Shown: one piece after another, positions 17,596 through 25,874 of the stretch | How the letters are laid out: every line of letters begins with the position of its first letter | How positions within the stretch are numbered: position 1 is the first letter of the stretch | Assembly: GCA_002493835.1 (NCBI GenBank) | Contig: DLAA01000017.1 | Location: forward strand, 1-64,000 | Reading direction: 5' to 3' | DNA length: 64,000 nt | DNA from: Lachnospiraceae bacterium UBA7060 | Lineage (GTDB): Bacteria > Bacillota > Clostridia > Lachnospirales > Lachnospiraceae | Notes under the pieces: model-generated | Seen by the model: only the letters and a program-made list of their open reading frames with translations | The model's database searches: none | What the model was told of the DNA's origin: nothing | Translations under genes and position numbers: made by a program

Positions 17596-18422
17596 TAAAA
17601 CGGAAAAGAAATTTAGCGATAACGGAAATTGTGATGATTCTATTGGCGGTTATTTGGTTTATTCCCATTTATTATCTGATCGTAACCACATTTAAAAGCC
17701 CGCAGGATGCCACGGCAAGTCCTTTGGCGCTGCCGAAAGTATTTTTGATAGAAAACTATGTGACAGCGTGGAAAAATATGCAGTTTCCGAGGGCCTTTGG
17801 AAACACTCTGTTTATCACGGCGACTGCAGTTTTTTGTATTGTGATATTTGCATCTATGGCGGGATACGCCCTGGCCAGGACGAAGACAAAATGGGGTATG
17901 CGGTTTTTTCTTTTTTTCCTTGCGGGACTGATCGTTCCTTTCCAGATGAATATCGTCAGTCTTTACAAAATTGTGAAAAGCTTTCACCTGATGAACAGCG
18001 CGTTTGCGGTTATTCTTGTCAATGTGGCAATCAATACGCCGCAGGGGGTGTTCTTGTTTAAGGAATTTATTGAGTCTACGATCCCCAGGGAATTGGAGGA
18101 GGCTGCTGAGATCGACGGCTGTTCGGTGATAAGAAAGTTTTTTACAATCGTTTTGCCGCTCTTAAAACCTGTCATTTCCACTGTGGTAATTATTGTGACA
18201 TTGAATGTCTGGAATGAATTTATGACACCTTTGCTGTTTTTGCAAAGCCGTGAGAGAGATGTGATTTTGCAGGAAGTTTCCCGGAACATCGGCCAGTTTT
18301 CTACTGACTGGACGGCATTGTTTCCGATGTTGATGCTGGGCGTTGCGCCTTTGATGATATTCTATGTATTTATGCAGAAATATATTATTGCCGGTGTGGC
18401 CGCGGGTGCCGTAAAAGGGTAA
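17592..18422 (+). CDS. Sugar ABC transporter permease, MalG/UgpE type
   Basis: A 276-residue membrane permease with six hydrophobic segments and the EAA loop EAAEIDGCSVIRKFFTIVLPLL. It is translationally coupled to the first permease by a four-base ATGA overlap. The pair completes the CUT1 importer with the lipoprotein at 15223. The ATP-hydrolysing subunit is not encoded nearby. Confidence 0.92.
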   Translation: MIKRKRNLAITEIVMILLAVIWFIPIYYLIVTTFKSPQDATASPLALPKVFLIENYVTAWKNMQFPRAFGNTLFITATAVFCIVIFASMAGYALARTKTKWGMRFFLFFLAGLIVPFQMNIVSLYKIVKSFHLMNSAFAVILVNVAINTPQGVFLFKEFIESTIPRELEEAAEIDGCSVIRKFFTIVLPLLKPVISTVVIIVTLNVWNEFMTPLLFLQSRERDVILQEVSRNIGQFSTDWTALFPMLMLGVAPLMIFYVFMQKYIIAGVAAGAVKG

Positions 18423-18462
18423 AAGAGTAAAAGAGTAAAACGTAAATACGTAAAAAAGTAAG
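18420..18462 (+). repeat. Degenerate 8-base tandem repeat
   Basis: The stop codon of the permease gene begins a run of five imperfect units: TAAAAGAG, TAAAAGAG, TAAAACG, TAAATACG, TAAAAAAG. No hairpin forms, so it is a simple-sequence spacer before the deacetylase gene. Confidence 0.5.
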
Positions 18463-18488
18463 CGGCGGAAGAGGCGCAGGAGATTGAG

Positions 18489-19373
18489 ATGGAGATAAGA
18501 CAAATAACGGAAGATTATGGAAGTATTATGGTGCTGGTACCGCACCAGGACGATGAGATCCTGTTGTGTGCCGGGATCATGGAACAGGCGGTAAGATGCG
18601 GGGTGGAGCTGACAGTGGTGATGGCGACCAACGGAGATTATGGCAGCGAGGACGGTTTGGCAGGGAGGGCGAGACTTCAGGAGATGCTGGAAGGGCTGAA
18701 AGTGCTCGGTGTCCCGGAGGACAGCGCGGTATTTTTGGGATATGCAGATACGGGGATGCCAAAGGAGGACAGCTTCCTGTATGGACTGTATGAGGAAAAG
18801 GACGGGAAAAAAGTACATCCTTCCCACTGCGGGATGAGAACTTATGGGCTGCCCAGGAAGGCGGAGTTTCATAAGCAAGAGTACGGAGAACACGGATGGT
18901 ATACGAGAGACGGGTTTATGAGTGATCTGAAAGATGTTTTGCTCAAATACCGTCCGGCGCATATTTTTACAACTTCGGTGGAAGATACCCACGGCGATCA
19001 CAGCGGGTTGTTTCTGTTTGTGCAGGATATATTGGCGGAGTGCGGCAAGGAAGGATACTGTCCTAGGCTTTACAGTGGTATTGTTCATTCCAAGGCCGGG
19101 GATGAAAAATGGCCAAAACGGGAAAGCGGGATTGCCGCTCTGGAATCGCCGGACCAGATAGAAGAGGGTGTGCTTGGCAGTCTTTTGTGGGAGGAGCGGA
19201 TTGTTTTTCCGGTGTCGGATTCCATGCGGACGCAGGACCTTAAGAGAAACCGGAAAGCGGTGGCATTGTCAAAACATGTGACTGCCTTAAAACCGGATGC
19301 GGTGGATTTTTTGTATGCGTTTGTGAAGGCGGATGAAGTATTTTGGGAAATACCGCTGAGAGCGCCTTTATGA
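18489..19373 (+). CDS. PIG-L/LmbE-family N-deacetylase
   Basis: A 294-residue zinc-dependent deacetylase of the PIG-L family, which removes N-acetyl groups from GlcNAc-type substrates. The zinc motif is HQDDE (residues 19-23; HPDDE is usual) and the second is DTHGDHSG (about 173-180), which carries the third metal ligand. No signal peptide is seen, so it acts in the cytosol. It lies between the sugar permeases and a GH65 phosphorylase, suggesting that the imported sugar carries an N-acyl group or that an amide glycoconjugate is processed. The exact substrate is unknown. Confidence 0.85.
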   Translation: MEIRQITEDYGSIMVLVPHQDDEILLCAGIMEQAVRCGVELTVVMATNGDYGSEDGLAGRARLQEMLEGLKVLGVPEDSAVFLGYADTGMPKEDSFLYGLYEEKDGKKVHPSHCGMRTYGLPRKAEFHKQEYGEHGWYTRDGFMSDLKDVLLKYRPAHIFTTSVEDTHGDHSGLFLFVQDILAECGKEGYCPRLYSGIVHSKAGDEKWPKRESGIAALESPDQIEEGVLGSLLWEERIVFPVSDSMRTQDLKRNRKAVALSKHVTALKPDAVDFLYAFVKADEVFWEIPLRAPL

Positions 19374-19421
19374 ATGGCGCGGACTGAATTGTTACATACC
19401 GCGAAAGGAACGAGGTGAATC

Positions 19422-21764
19422 ATGGAAGAAAAAAAGAAGATTTATCCGGTGGAACCGTGGGACATTACGGAGACGGAGTTTAAGATGGAGCATGTCTACC
19501 GGAATGAGACAACATTTGCCCTGTCCAACGGCTATATCGGAACAAGGGGGACTTTTGAAGAGGGATATGATTTTTCAGAGGAAGAGGGGCTGGAAGGAAA
19601 TTTTATCAACGGATTTTATGAGAGTGAGAAGATCCGCTATGGGGAATGGAATTATGGATTTCCGGAGACGAGCCAGACACTGCTGAATCTTCCTAACGGA
19701 AAGACGATAAAGCTATTTCTGGGGGAGGAGGCGTTTGACCTGCGTCAGGGGACGCTGATAAAGAGCCGTCGGGTACTGCATATGAAGGAAGGGACGCTGG
19801 AGCGGGAGGCAGAATGGATGAGCCCGTCAGGAAAGAGGGTCTGTATCCATACAAGACGTTTCGCGTCGTTTGCCTGTAAAAATCTGTTGGCAATGGAATA
19901 TAAAGTGACGCCTTTGAATTTTTCGGGCACAATACGTTTGATATCCGTTCTGGACGGGGAAGTGGAAAATCATACGAGAAAAACCAACCCGCTGGTGGAT
20001 TACGGGCCTTTCGGGAGACATCTTGTGGCGGAAAAGATCGGAGCAGAAGGAGAAACCCTCTATTATGAGGGAACAACAAAAAACAGTGGACTGACTATGG
20101 CATGTGCAAGCGCACACCAGCTGTGCGGGGAGTACCGCGTGAAACCGGGGAAAAAGGGAGACATAGTCTGGCTGGAATTTGAAACGGAAGGAAAAGTGGG
20201 AGAAACGGTTGTCCTGTACAAATGGATTGCCTATACCAGTGTATTGGATATGGAAGGAAACAGCAGGGAAGCGCTTTCACCTTTTATCCATATGGTGCTG
20301 CAGAAAGCAAAAGCGGAGGGATTTAAGCAGCTTTTAGATGAGCAGAGAGTCTATATGGAGGCATTTTGGGAAAAGGCGGATGTGCAGATTCAGGGAGACG
20401 AAACGTTGCAGCAGGGCATCCGGTTCAATCTTTTTCATGTGATGCAGGCTCTGGGAAGAGACGGAAGAACAGGGATGGGTGCGAAAGGATTGTCCGGGGA
20501 AGGATATGAAGGCCACTATTTTTGGGATACGGAGATGTATGTTCTGCCGGTGTTTGCTTATACGGATTCTGCGCTTGCAAAAGCTTTGCTGGATTACCGG
20601 TATGACACACTGAACGAGGCAAGACAGAGGGCAAGAGTTTTAGGGCATGAAAAAGGAGCGCTGTATCCCTGGCGGACGATCAACGGAAAGGAAGCCTCGA
20701 CCTATTTTCCGCTGGGTACGGCACAGTATCATATCAATGCGGACATTGCCTATGCCTTAAAACTCTACGTGGATGTGTCCGGCGATTATGATTATCTGGA
20801 AAAAAGAGCGGCGGAAGTGTTGATTGAGACAGCGAGGGTGTGGGCGGATGTAGGCTGTTTTGTCCCGTCTAAGGGCGGTCGTTACTGTATCTGCGCGGTG
20901 ACAGGGCCGGATGAGTACAATGCTATCGTGGACAATAATTTCTATACCAACTTGATGGCACGGGAAAATATCAAAGATGCTCTCTGGGCATTAAAAGTCA
21001 TAGAGAAGAGAAATCCTTCGGCGGAAGCGGAGCTGATCGGGCGCCTGCAGCTGACGGCGGAGGAGATACAGTATTGGGAAAAAATTGTGGAAAAGATGTA
21101 TTTTCCCTATGATGAAGAGCGGCAGGTGTATCCGCTGGACGATGGATTTATGATGCGGAAACCATGGGACGAAAGCAAAATCCCGGAGGAAAAGAGGCAT
21201 TTACTATATGAAAATTATCATCCTCTTTTTATTTACAGACAGAGGATGTCGAAGCAGGCGGATGCCATTTTGGGGCTGCTTTTGCACAGTGATTTATTTT
21301 CCAAAGAAGAGTTAAAGAGAAACTATGATTTTTATCAGGAGGTAACGCTCCATCATTCCTCTCTTTCCACCTGCATATTCGGTATGCTCGCCTGCCGGAT
21401 CGGTTATCGGGAGGAGGCATATCGGTATTTTGCAAAGTCAGCAAGAATGGATCTGGATGATTATCATGACAATTTTTATGCGGGCATTCATGCGGCTAAT
21501 ATGGCGGGGACATGGCAGGCAATCGTATTTGGATTCGGAGGTGTGCGAATCTGCGAGGGAACGCTCTACATAGAACCGTTTTTGCCAAAAGAGTGGAAGG
21601 GCTATTCCTTCCGGATTATCTATAGGGGCAGCAGGCTGCAAATTGCCGTTTGTGAGGATGAAAGCAAAGTAATATTGGAGAATAATGTACCGGTATGTTT
21701 TATGATACTGGGGAAAAAAGTGAAGCTAAACGGAAAAGGAGATATTTGGATTGAAAAAGTATAG
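19422..21764 (+). CDS. Glycoside hydrolase family 65 disaccharide phosphorylase
   Basis: A 780-residue cytosolic enzyme, full length for GH65. It cleaves an alpha-glucosyl disaccharide with phosphate to beta-glucose 1-phosphate and a sugar. The N-terminal beta-sandwich begins with NETTFALSNGYIGTRG. The catalytic acid is Glu498 in TGPDEYNAIVDNNFYTN. The phosphate loop is HHSSLS (canonically HDSSLS), followed by GIHAANMAGTW. The acceptor specificity (maltose, trehalose, kojibiose, nigerose or others) cannot be read from these motifs. No beta-phosphoglucomutase gene adjoins. A good GAGGTGA site precedes ATG 19422. Confidence 0.92.
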   Translation: MEEKKKIYPVEPWDITETEFKMEHVYRNETTFALSNGYIGTRGTFEEGYDFSEEEGLEGNFINGFYESEKIRYGEWNYGFPETSQTLLNLPNGKTIKLFLGEEAFDLRQGTLIKSRRVLHMKEGTLEREAEWMSPSGKRVCIHTRRFASFACKNLLAMEYKVTPLNFSGTIRLISVLDGEVENHTRKTNPLVDYGPFGRHLVAEKIGAEGETLYYEGTTKNSGLTMACASAHQLCGEYRVKPGKKGDIVWLEFETEGKVGETVVLYKWIAYTSVLDMEGNSREALSPFIHMVLQKAKAEGFKQLLDEQRVYMEAFWEKADVQIQGDETLQQGIRFNLFHVMQALGRDGRTGMGAKGLSGEGYEGHYFWDTEMYVLPVFAYTDSALAKALLDYRYDTLNEARQRARVLGHEKGALYPWRTINGKEASTYFPLGTAQYHINADIAYALKLYVDVSGDYDYLEKRAAEVLIETARVWADVGCFVPSKGGRYCICAVTGPDEYNAIVDNNFYTNLMARENIKDALWALKVIEKRNPSAEAELIGRLQLTAEEIQYWEKIVEKMYFPYDEERQVYPLDDGFMMRKPWDESKIPEEKRHLLYENYHPLFIYRQRMSKQADAILGLLLHSDLFSKEELKRNYDFYQEVTLHHSSLSTCIFGMLACRIGYREEAYRYFAKSARMDLDDYHDNFYAGIHAANMAGTWQAIVFGFGGVRICEGTLYIEPFLPKEWKGYSFRIIYRGSRLQIAVCEDESKVILENNVPVCFMILGKKVKLNGKGDIWIEKV

Positions 21765-22626
21765 AGGAATTTTTTTTGATTGGGATGGCACAGCAGTGCT
21801 GTCCCGGAAAGCATCTCCGGATGAGGCGGTGGCAGCTATGAAAGCGCTGTTAGCCAAAGGGGTGAAGATGGTTATTGTAAGCGGAACCACTTATGAGAAT
21901 ATTGCCGGCGGAAAGCTGGAGGCGTATTTTGAGAAAGAGGATTTGGAACATCTCTATCTTGGACTTGGAAGAGGTGCTTATAATTACCGGTTTGAGGATG
22001 GGAGACCGAGCATATTTTCGGACAGGATACCGGATCAGGAGGAGCTTCTTCGCATCCATGATATGGCGTATGGAATCCACAGAGAATTGCTGGCCAGTTA
22101 TGGATTAAAGACAGATATCGTATTCTGTCGCCCGAATTACTGCAAAATTGATCTTATGGCAGATACCGACCGGGGAGAACAGCTTTTTATGCAGGAAAAA
22201 GAAGTGGAGATGTTGAGAGAACGCCTGGCGGCTCATGGAATCAGGAATGGCCTTGGGGGACTGTTGGAGATTGCCTGTAATGTGGGGCGGCGCTTTGGTA
22301 TAGAAGTGAAGGCGACCTGTGATGCCAAATATCTGGAAGTGGGAATCAGCGATAAGAGCGATAATGTGGATCGGATTATGGAAGAGTTGGAAAGGAAATT
22401 TGGAATAAAAAGTGAGGAGTGCTGTTTCTGGGGGGACGAGTTTGTCGGACTGGAAGATGGCATTTATGGAAGTGACAGTTTTATGCTCACGAAAAAAACG
22501 GAGGAAGGAGATTTTTATGACGTGTCATCGGTAAGCGGAAAAAGACCGGAAAAGGTCGTGCAGATCGGAGGGGGTGTCAGGCGGTTTTTGAATTTTCTGG
22601 AAGAACAGAAAACGGAGGGGCTATGA
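21751..22626 (+). CDS. HAD-superfamily (type IIB / Cof-like) hydrolase
   Basis: A 291-residue cytosolic HAD phosphatase. Motif I is FFDWDGT (8-14, nucleophile Asp10), motif II is IVSGTTYEN, and the late motif is FWGDEFVGLEDGIYGSD. The probable start is TTG at 21751, 14 bases inside the end of the GH65 gene, with AAAAGGAGA upstream. The large cap after about residue 85 is the type IIB (sugar-phosphate phosphatase) arrangement rather than the small beta-phosphoglucomutase cap. It probably dephosphorylates a sugar phosphate of this pathway. It ends the sugar operon and its 3' end overlaps the convergent hemerythrin gene by 6 bases. Confidence 0.85.
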   Translation: MKKYRGIFFDWDGTAVLSRKASPDEAVAAMKALLAKGVKMVIVSGTTYENIAGGKLEAYFEKEDLEHLYLGLGRGAYNYRFEDGRPSIFSDRIPDQEELLRIHDMAYGIHRELLASYGLKTDIVFCRPNYCKIDLMADTDRGEQLFMQEKEVEMLRERLAAHGIRNGLGGLLEIACNVGRRFGIEVKATCDAKYLEVGISDKSDNVDRIMEELERKFGIKSEECCFWGDEFVGLEDGIYGSDSFMLTKKTEEGDFYDVSSVSGKRPEKVVQIGGGVRRFLNFLEEQKTEGL

Positions 22627-23499
22627 TTTGACACAAAAGGCAAAATAACCATATCCGGTATTGAGCAATAAACTGTAATCGGCCATCTCCGAGTAAAATG
22701 TCATTCCGAACTGCTCAGGCGTTATGAAATGGCTGCTTTCCAATTGATATTGTGAAGTCTGCCGGCAATATACGGCAAGCTGATCCACGACTTTTAATGA
22801 GATTTCTTTTCCGGCATTCATGACCAGTTTATCCATTTTAGTCAACGGCATACCCAACATGGCACTGACCGTTCGCAGTATCAGGCTCTCTTCCAGAATC
22901 ATAAAAACCTGCACCTTTTTTTCGTCTGTTGAGCGATATATCAGACGAATAATCATGCCGGATCCAAAGTCTTCTCCGCTGTAATGTTCACTCACAATTT
23001 CTACCTGCAGTCTGAAAATTTCCTGTAAGGTGATAATCAGAGCATTCTTCAGGGCATCCATATCGGCGCCGGCATGGTCGGTTTTCCATCTGTTAGAAAT
23101 TTTACCTGTAATGGCGCGATCTTCGATTAGAATATGTGTGGTAAGCCATCCAATGCAGATGCCAAGAAAATGATGGATGGATTCTTGCGAATAGTCCGAT
23201 TTGGTAAGGTCTTTTTCCAATGCCGGAATTGTCTTATAGCGCATATCGTCATGCAGGTGTTTGTGTACCTCGTATCCTTTATAGCCGATTGACTGCATAT
23301 AGCGTTCCTCGTCGACAAAATGTTCTGCGGTGTAATTTTTGAAATATTTAATGCCCTCAGCACATGCCCACGGTCCGTTATTCTCGTCTGTGCTCAGATG
23401 GACTAGTCTTCGTACGATCGAAAAGAGTTTTCGGTGTGCATTGTCGATGGAATTAACCCCAATATTAAAATGTTTGTTCCATTCCATTTCTTTAGACAT
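22621..23499 (-). CDS. Bacteriohemerythrin fused to a CheX-like domain
   Basis: A 292-residue cytosolic protein. Residues 1-135 are a hemerythrin di-iron four-helix bundle with its His/Asp/Glu ligands (NKHFNIGVNSIDNAHRKLF, HFVDEERYM, HKHLHDDM, HILIEDRAI), which binds O2. Residues about 145-290 resemble CheC/CheX/FliY-type domains (LIITLQEIFRLQVEIV, SMLGMPL-like helix, then LVMNAGKEISLKVVDQL). The usual catalytic E-x3-N is not clearly kept, so phosphatase activity is doubtful. The protein may couple oxygen or redox sensing to motility or signalling. It is convergent with the HAD gene. Confidence 0.7.
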   Translation of the reverse strand: MSKEMEWNKHFNIGVNSIDNAHRKLFSIVRRLVHLSTDENNGPWACAEGIKYFKNYTAEHFVDEERYMQSIGYKGYEVHKHLHDDMRYKTIPALEKDLTKSDYSQESIHHFLGICIGWLTTHILIEDRAITGKISNRWKTDHAGADMDALKNALIITLQEIFRLQVEIVSEHYSGEDFGSGMIIRLIYRSTDEKKVQVFMILEESLILRTVSAMLGMPLTKMDKLVMNAGKEISLKVVDQLAVYCRQTSQYQLESSHFITPEQFGMTFYSEMADYSLLLNTGYGYFAFCVKS

Positions 23500-23538
23500 G
23501 GTGTTCCCTTATTGGATGAGGAAATATCCTTGTATCGA

Positions 23539-23567
23539 TTGGATTTCCGGAGGAGTTTTAGTATAAT
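23539..23567 (+). promoter_or_regulatory. Sigma-A-type promoter of the metallo-hydrolase gene
   Basis: TTGGAT (23539-23544) and TATAAT (23562-23567) are separated by 17 bases. They sit about 70 bases upstream of ATG 23638. Confidence 0.65.
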
Positions 23568-23637
23568 ATATGTCGAGAAATAGCAAAAAGTGTCAATACT
23601 TAGAAACGAAATCATATTATTGAAGGAGGTATTTGAA

Positions 23638-24432
23638 ATGCAGGCAAAAGCGCCGGAAACGAAACCGTTTGGGAAAGAAGCATTCACTTCACAGGAAGGG
23701 ACGGACATACGCTGGCTGGGGAATGCAGGTGCATTGATTAACAGCAGGGGAACCACAGTGATGATCGATCCGGTGTTGAGTGGGTTTGATATGCCTCTTC
23801 TCATTGATATGCCGATAACGGAAGAAGAAGTCCCCTGTGTGGATGCGGTTCTTCTGACCCACTGCGATAATGACCATTATAGCAGGACGACTTGCAGGAA
23901 GCTGGCAGACAAAGTAAAAGAATTTCATGCGCCGCGTTATGTTGCGGGGCTTTTGAAAGATGAACTGGATATCGAGGGTATTGGGCACGATATCGAAGAA
24001 AAATTCCAGGTTGGAAATATAACAGTGAAGCTGACGCCTGCTGATCATGCCTGGCAAAATGAGTCTCCTAAACACCATACAAGAGATTTCAAGATAGAGG
24101 ATTTCTGCGGCTTCTGGCTGGATACACCGGATGGAATCATTTGGGCCGTGGGGGACAGCCGCCTGCTGGAGGAGCAGCTTCATATGTCGGCGCCTGATGC
24201 AATGCTGTTTGATATTTCAGACAGCAGGTGGCATATTGGGCTTGACGGCGTACGGAAAATGGCAGCCGCTTATCCGAATACACCGCTGATCTTATGGCAT
24301 TGGGGCAGTGTGGATGCTCCCGGATGGAAAGAGTTTAACGGGGATCCGGAGATTGTAAAGAGTCTCATTGTCAACCCTGAACGTGCAATTGTGCTGGCTC
24401 CCGGGGAGAGCTTTCGCCTAAAAAAGCTTTGA
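23638..24432 (+). CDS. MBL-fold metallo-hydrolase, UlaG-like
   Basis: A 264-residue cytosolic metallo-beta-lactamase-fold hydrolase. The metal motif is LLTHCDNDHYS (HxxxDH type), with further ligands in TPADHAWQ and WAVGDSRL. The domain opens with IRWLGNAGALINSRGTTVMIDP, as in UlaG/L-ascorbate-6-phosphate lactonase-like and UPF0173 proteins. The start at 23638 follows GAAGGAGG. It is a single gene with its own promoter and terminator. The substrate is unknown and it is unrelated to antibiotic resistance. Confidence 0.85.
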   Translation: MQAKAPETKPFGKEAFTSQEGTDIRWLGNAGALINSRGTTVMIDPVLSGFDMPLLIDMPITEEEVPCVDAVLLTHCDNDHYSRTTCRKLADKVKEFHAPRYVAGLLKDELDIEGIGHDIEEKFQVGNITVKLTPADHAWQNESPKHHTRDFKIEDFCGFWLDTPDGIIWAVGDSRLLEEQLHMSAPDAMLFDISDSRWHIGLDGVRKMAAAYPNTPLILWHWGSVDAPGWKEFNGDPEIVKSLIVNPERAIVLAPGESFRLKKL

Positions 24433-24454
24433 TATATTTAGATGAATAAAACAA

Positions 24455-24502
24455 GGCGGCTCTGATGAATGGGGATGTGCTGTGCCCATGCCGCGTTTTT
24501 TG
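24455..24502 (+). terminator. Terminator after metallo-hydrolase gene
   Basis: GCGGC (24456-24460) pairs with GCCGC (24490-24494) at the base of an interrupted stem that also contains GGGG/CCC. Six T residues follow directly. Confidence 0.55.
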
Positions 24503-24536
24503 CATAGAATAAAGCAAAAGCTTATAGGAACATGCA

Positions 24537-25676
24537 ATGGAAATATATGTGGTAAAATCAGGAGACACAGTGGATTCTATCGCTGAAAATCAGGGAACCT
24601 CGGTATCTTCCATTATTTATAATAATCAACTTGCCTATCCTTACCCGCTGGCAGTGGGGCAGGCGCTTCTGCTGTCTTCGGATGAGACATCTGCGCCCTC
24701 TTACCCCGCCTGGGTGAATGGCTATGCGTATCCATTTATTCAGCGGGACACTTTGGATGAAACGCTTCCTTATCTGTCTTCCCTGTCTGTTTTTTCTTAT
24801 GGATTTACAACGGAGGGGGATTTGGTCCCTCCAACGTTGGATGATTCTTTTATGATTGACGCGGCGCTTATGGAGGGGGTGCGCCCGGTTCTCACCTTGA
24901 CGCCGCTTGGACCTGACGGAAATTTCAACAACTATCTGATTTCTGCTGTGGTAAATAATCAGACCGCCAAAGAAACCCTGCTCGAGAATCTTTTGACCAC
25001 TGTTCAGGAAAAAAACTTTCAAGGAGTTGATATTGATTTTGAGTATATTCGCCCTGAGGATCGGATTCCCTTTGCTGATTTTGTGGCGGATGTCAGAGAT
25101 TATCTCTCTCCGTACGGCTATCATGTTTCTGTGGCGCTGGCGCCAAAGACATCCGACACGCAGGCAGGGCTTCTCTACGAGGGAAAGGATTACGGCCTTC
25201 TGGGAGAGGCTGCTGACAGTGTTCTGCTTATGACCTACGAGTGGGGTTATACCTACGGACCGCCTATGGCCGTAGCGCCCATTGACCAGGTCAGACGGGT
25301 GGTGGAATATGCCGTCACGCGCATCACGCCTGACAAAATTGATCTGGGCATTCCAAACTATGGTTATGACTGGACGCTGCCATTTGTCCAAGGAACGTCC
25401 CGGGCAACTACCGTAAGCAATCTGGGGGCTGTGCAGATTGCTGTAGAGGCTGGTGTTCCCATACAGTTTGATGAAGTGGCTGAGTCACCCTATTTTCAGT
25501 ACGAAAAGGACGGGCAGCTTCACGAGGTATGGTTTGAGGATGTGAGGAGTTATCAGGCAAAATTTGCTCTTTTGCCAGAGTTTGGCCTGCGCGGAATGGG
25601 ATATTGGCAGATTATGAGGTTTTTCCGTCCAAATTGGTTATTGCTTGCAGATACTTTTCAGATACAGCGCCCGTGA
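24537..25676 (+). CDS. LysM + glycoside hydrolase family 18 protein, SleL/YaaH-like
   Basis: A 379-residue peptidoglycan-active protein. Residues 1-47 form one LysM domain (YVVKSGDTVDSIAENQGTSV, ending PLAVGQALLLSS). The rest is a GH18 barrel with the catalytic signature QGVDIDFEYI (D-x-D-x-E) near residue 166, and a late MTYEWGYTYGPPM. Relatives are spore cortex-lytic N-acetylglucosaminidases (SleL/YaaH), which lack a classical signal peptide, as here. The protein is thus probably a spore-coat or cortex enzyme acting at germination. It is a single gene. Confidence 0.85.
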   Translation: MEIYVVKSGDTVDSIAENQGTSVSSIIYNNQLAYPYPLAVGQALLLSSDETSAPSYPAWVNGYAYPFIQRDTLDETLPYLSSLSVFSYGFTTEGDLVPPTLDDSFMIDAALMEGVRPVLTLTPLGPDGNFNNYLISAVVNNQTAKETLLENLLTTVQEKNFQGVDIDFEYIRPEDRIPFADFVADVRDYLSPYGYHVSVALAPKTSDTQAGLLYEGKDYGLLGEAADSVLLMTYEWGYTYGPPMAVAPIDQVRRVVEYAVTRITPDKIDLGIPNYGYDWTLPFVQGTSRATTVSNLGAVQIAVEAGVPIQFDEVAESPYFQYEKDGQLHEVWFEDVRSYQAKFALLPEFGLRGMGYWQIMRFFRPNWLLLADTFQIQRP

Positions 25677-25786
25677 CAAAAATAGTAATTCTTTTCTATT
25701 AAGTAAGTACCGCTTCGCCCACTCCCTCACAGCTGCGCACCGGGAATTTGTTTGTCATAATCTACCCAATGATTTTCATTTTTCTA

Positions 25787-25815
25787 TTGTTTTAGATTAC
25801 AACATGTAGTACAAT
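25787..25815 (+). promoter_or_regulatory. Promoter of the deiminase-decarboxylase operon
   Basis: TTGTTT (25787-25792) and TACAAT (25810-25815) are separated by 17 bases. They sit about 60 bases before the agmatine deiminase ATG at 25875. Confidence 0.6.
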
Positions 25816-25874
25816 AGCTATATTAAATTACAAACTAAATGCTTTTTATTGCACGAAAAATGAAAGGAAAGCAT

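Noticed and set aside
18162..19088. A 308-residue antisense reading frame over the permease and deacetylase genes
   Set aside because: It spans two real genes on the other strand and shows no family motif or ribosome binding site.
24558..25391. A 277-residue antisense frame over the LysM-GH18 gene
   Set aside because: The plus strand encodes an obvious LysM-GH18 protein; the antisense product has no motif.
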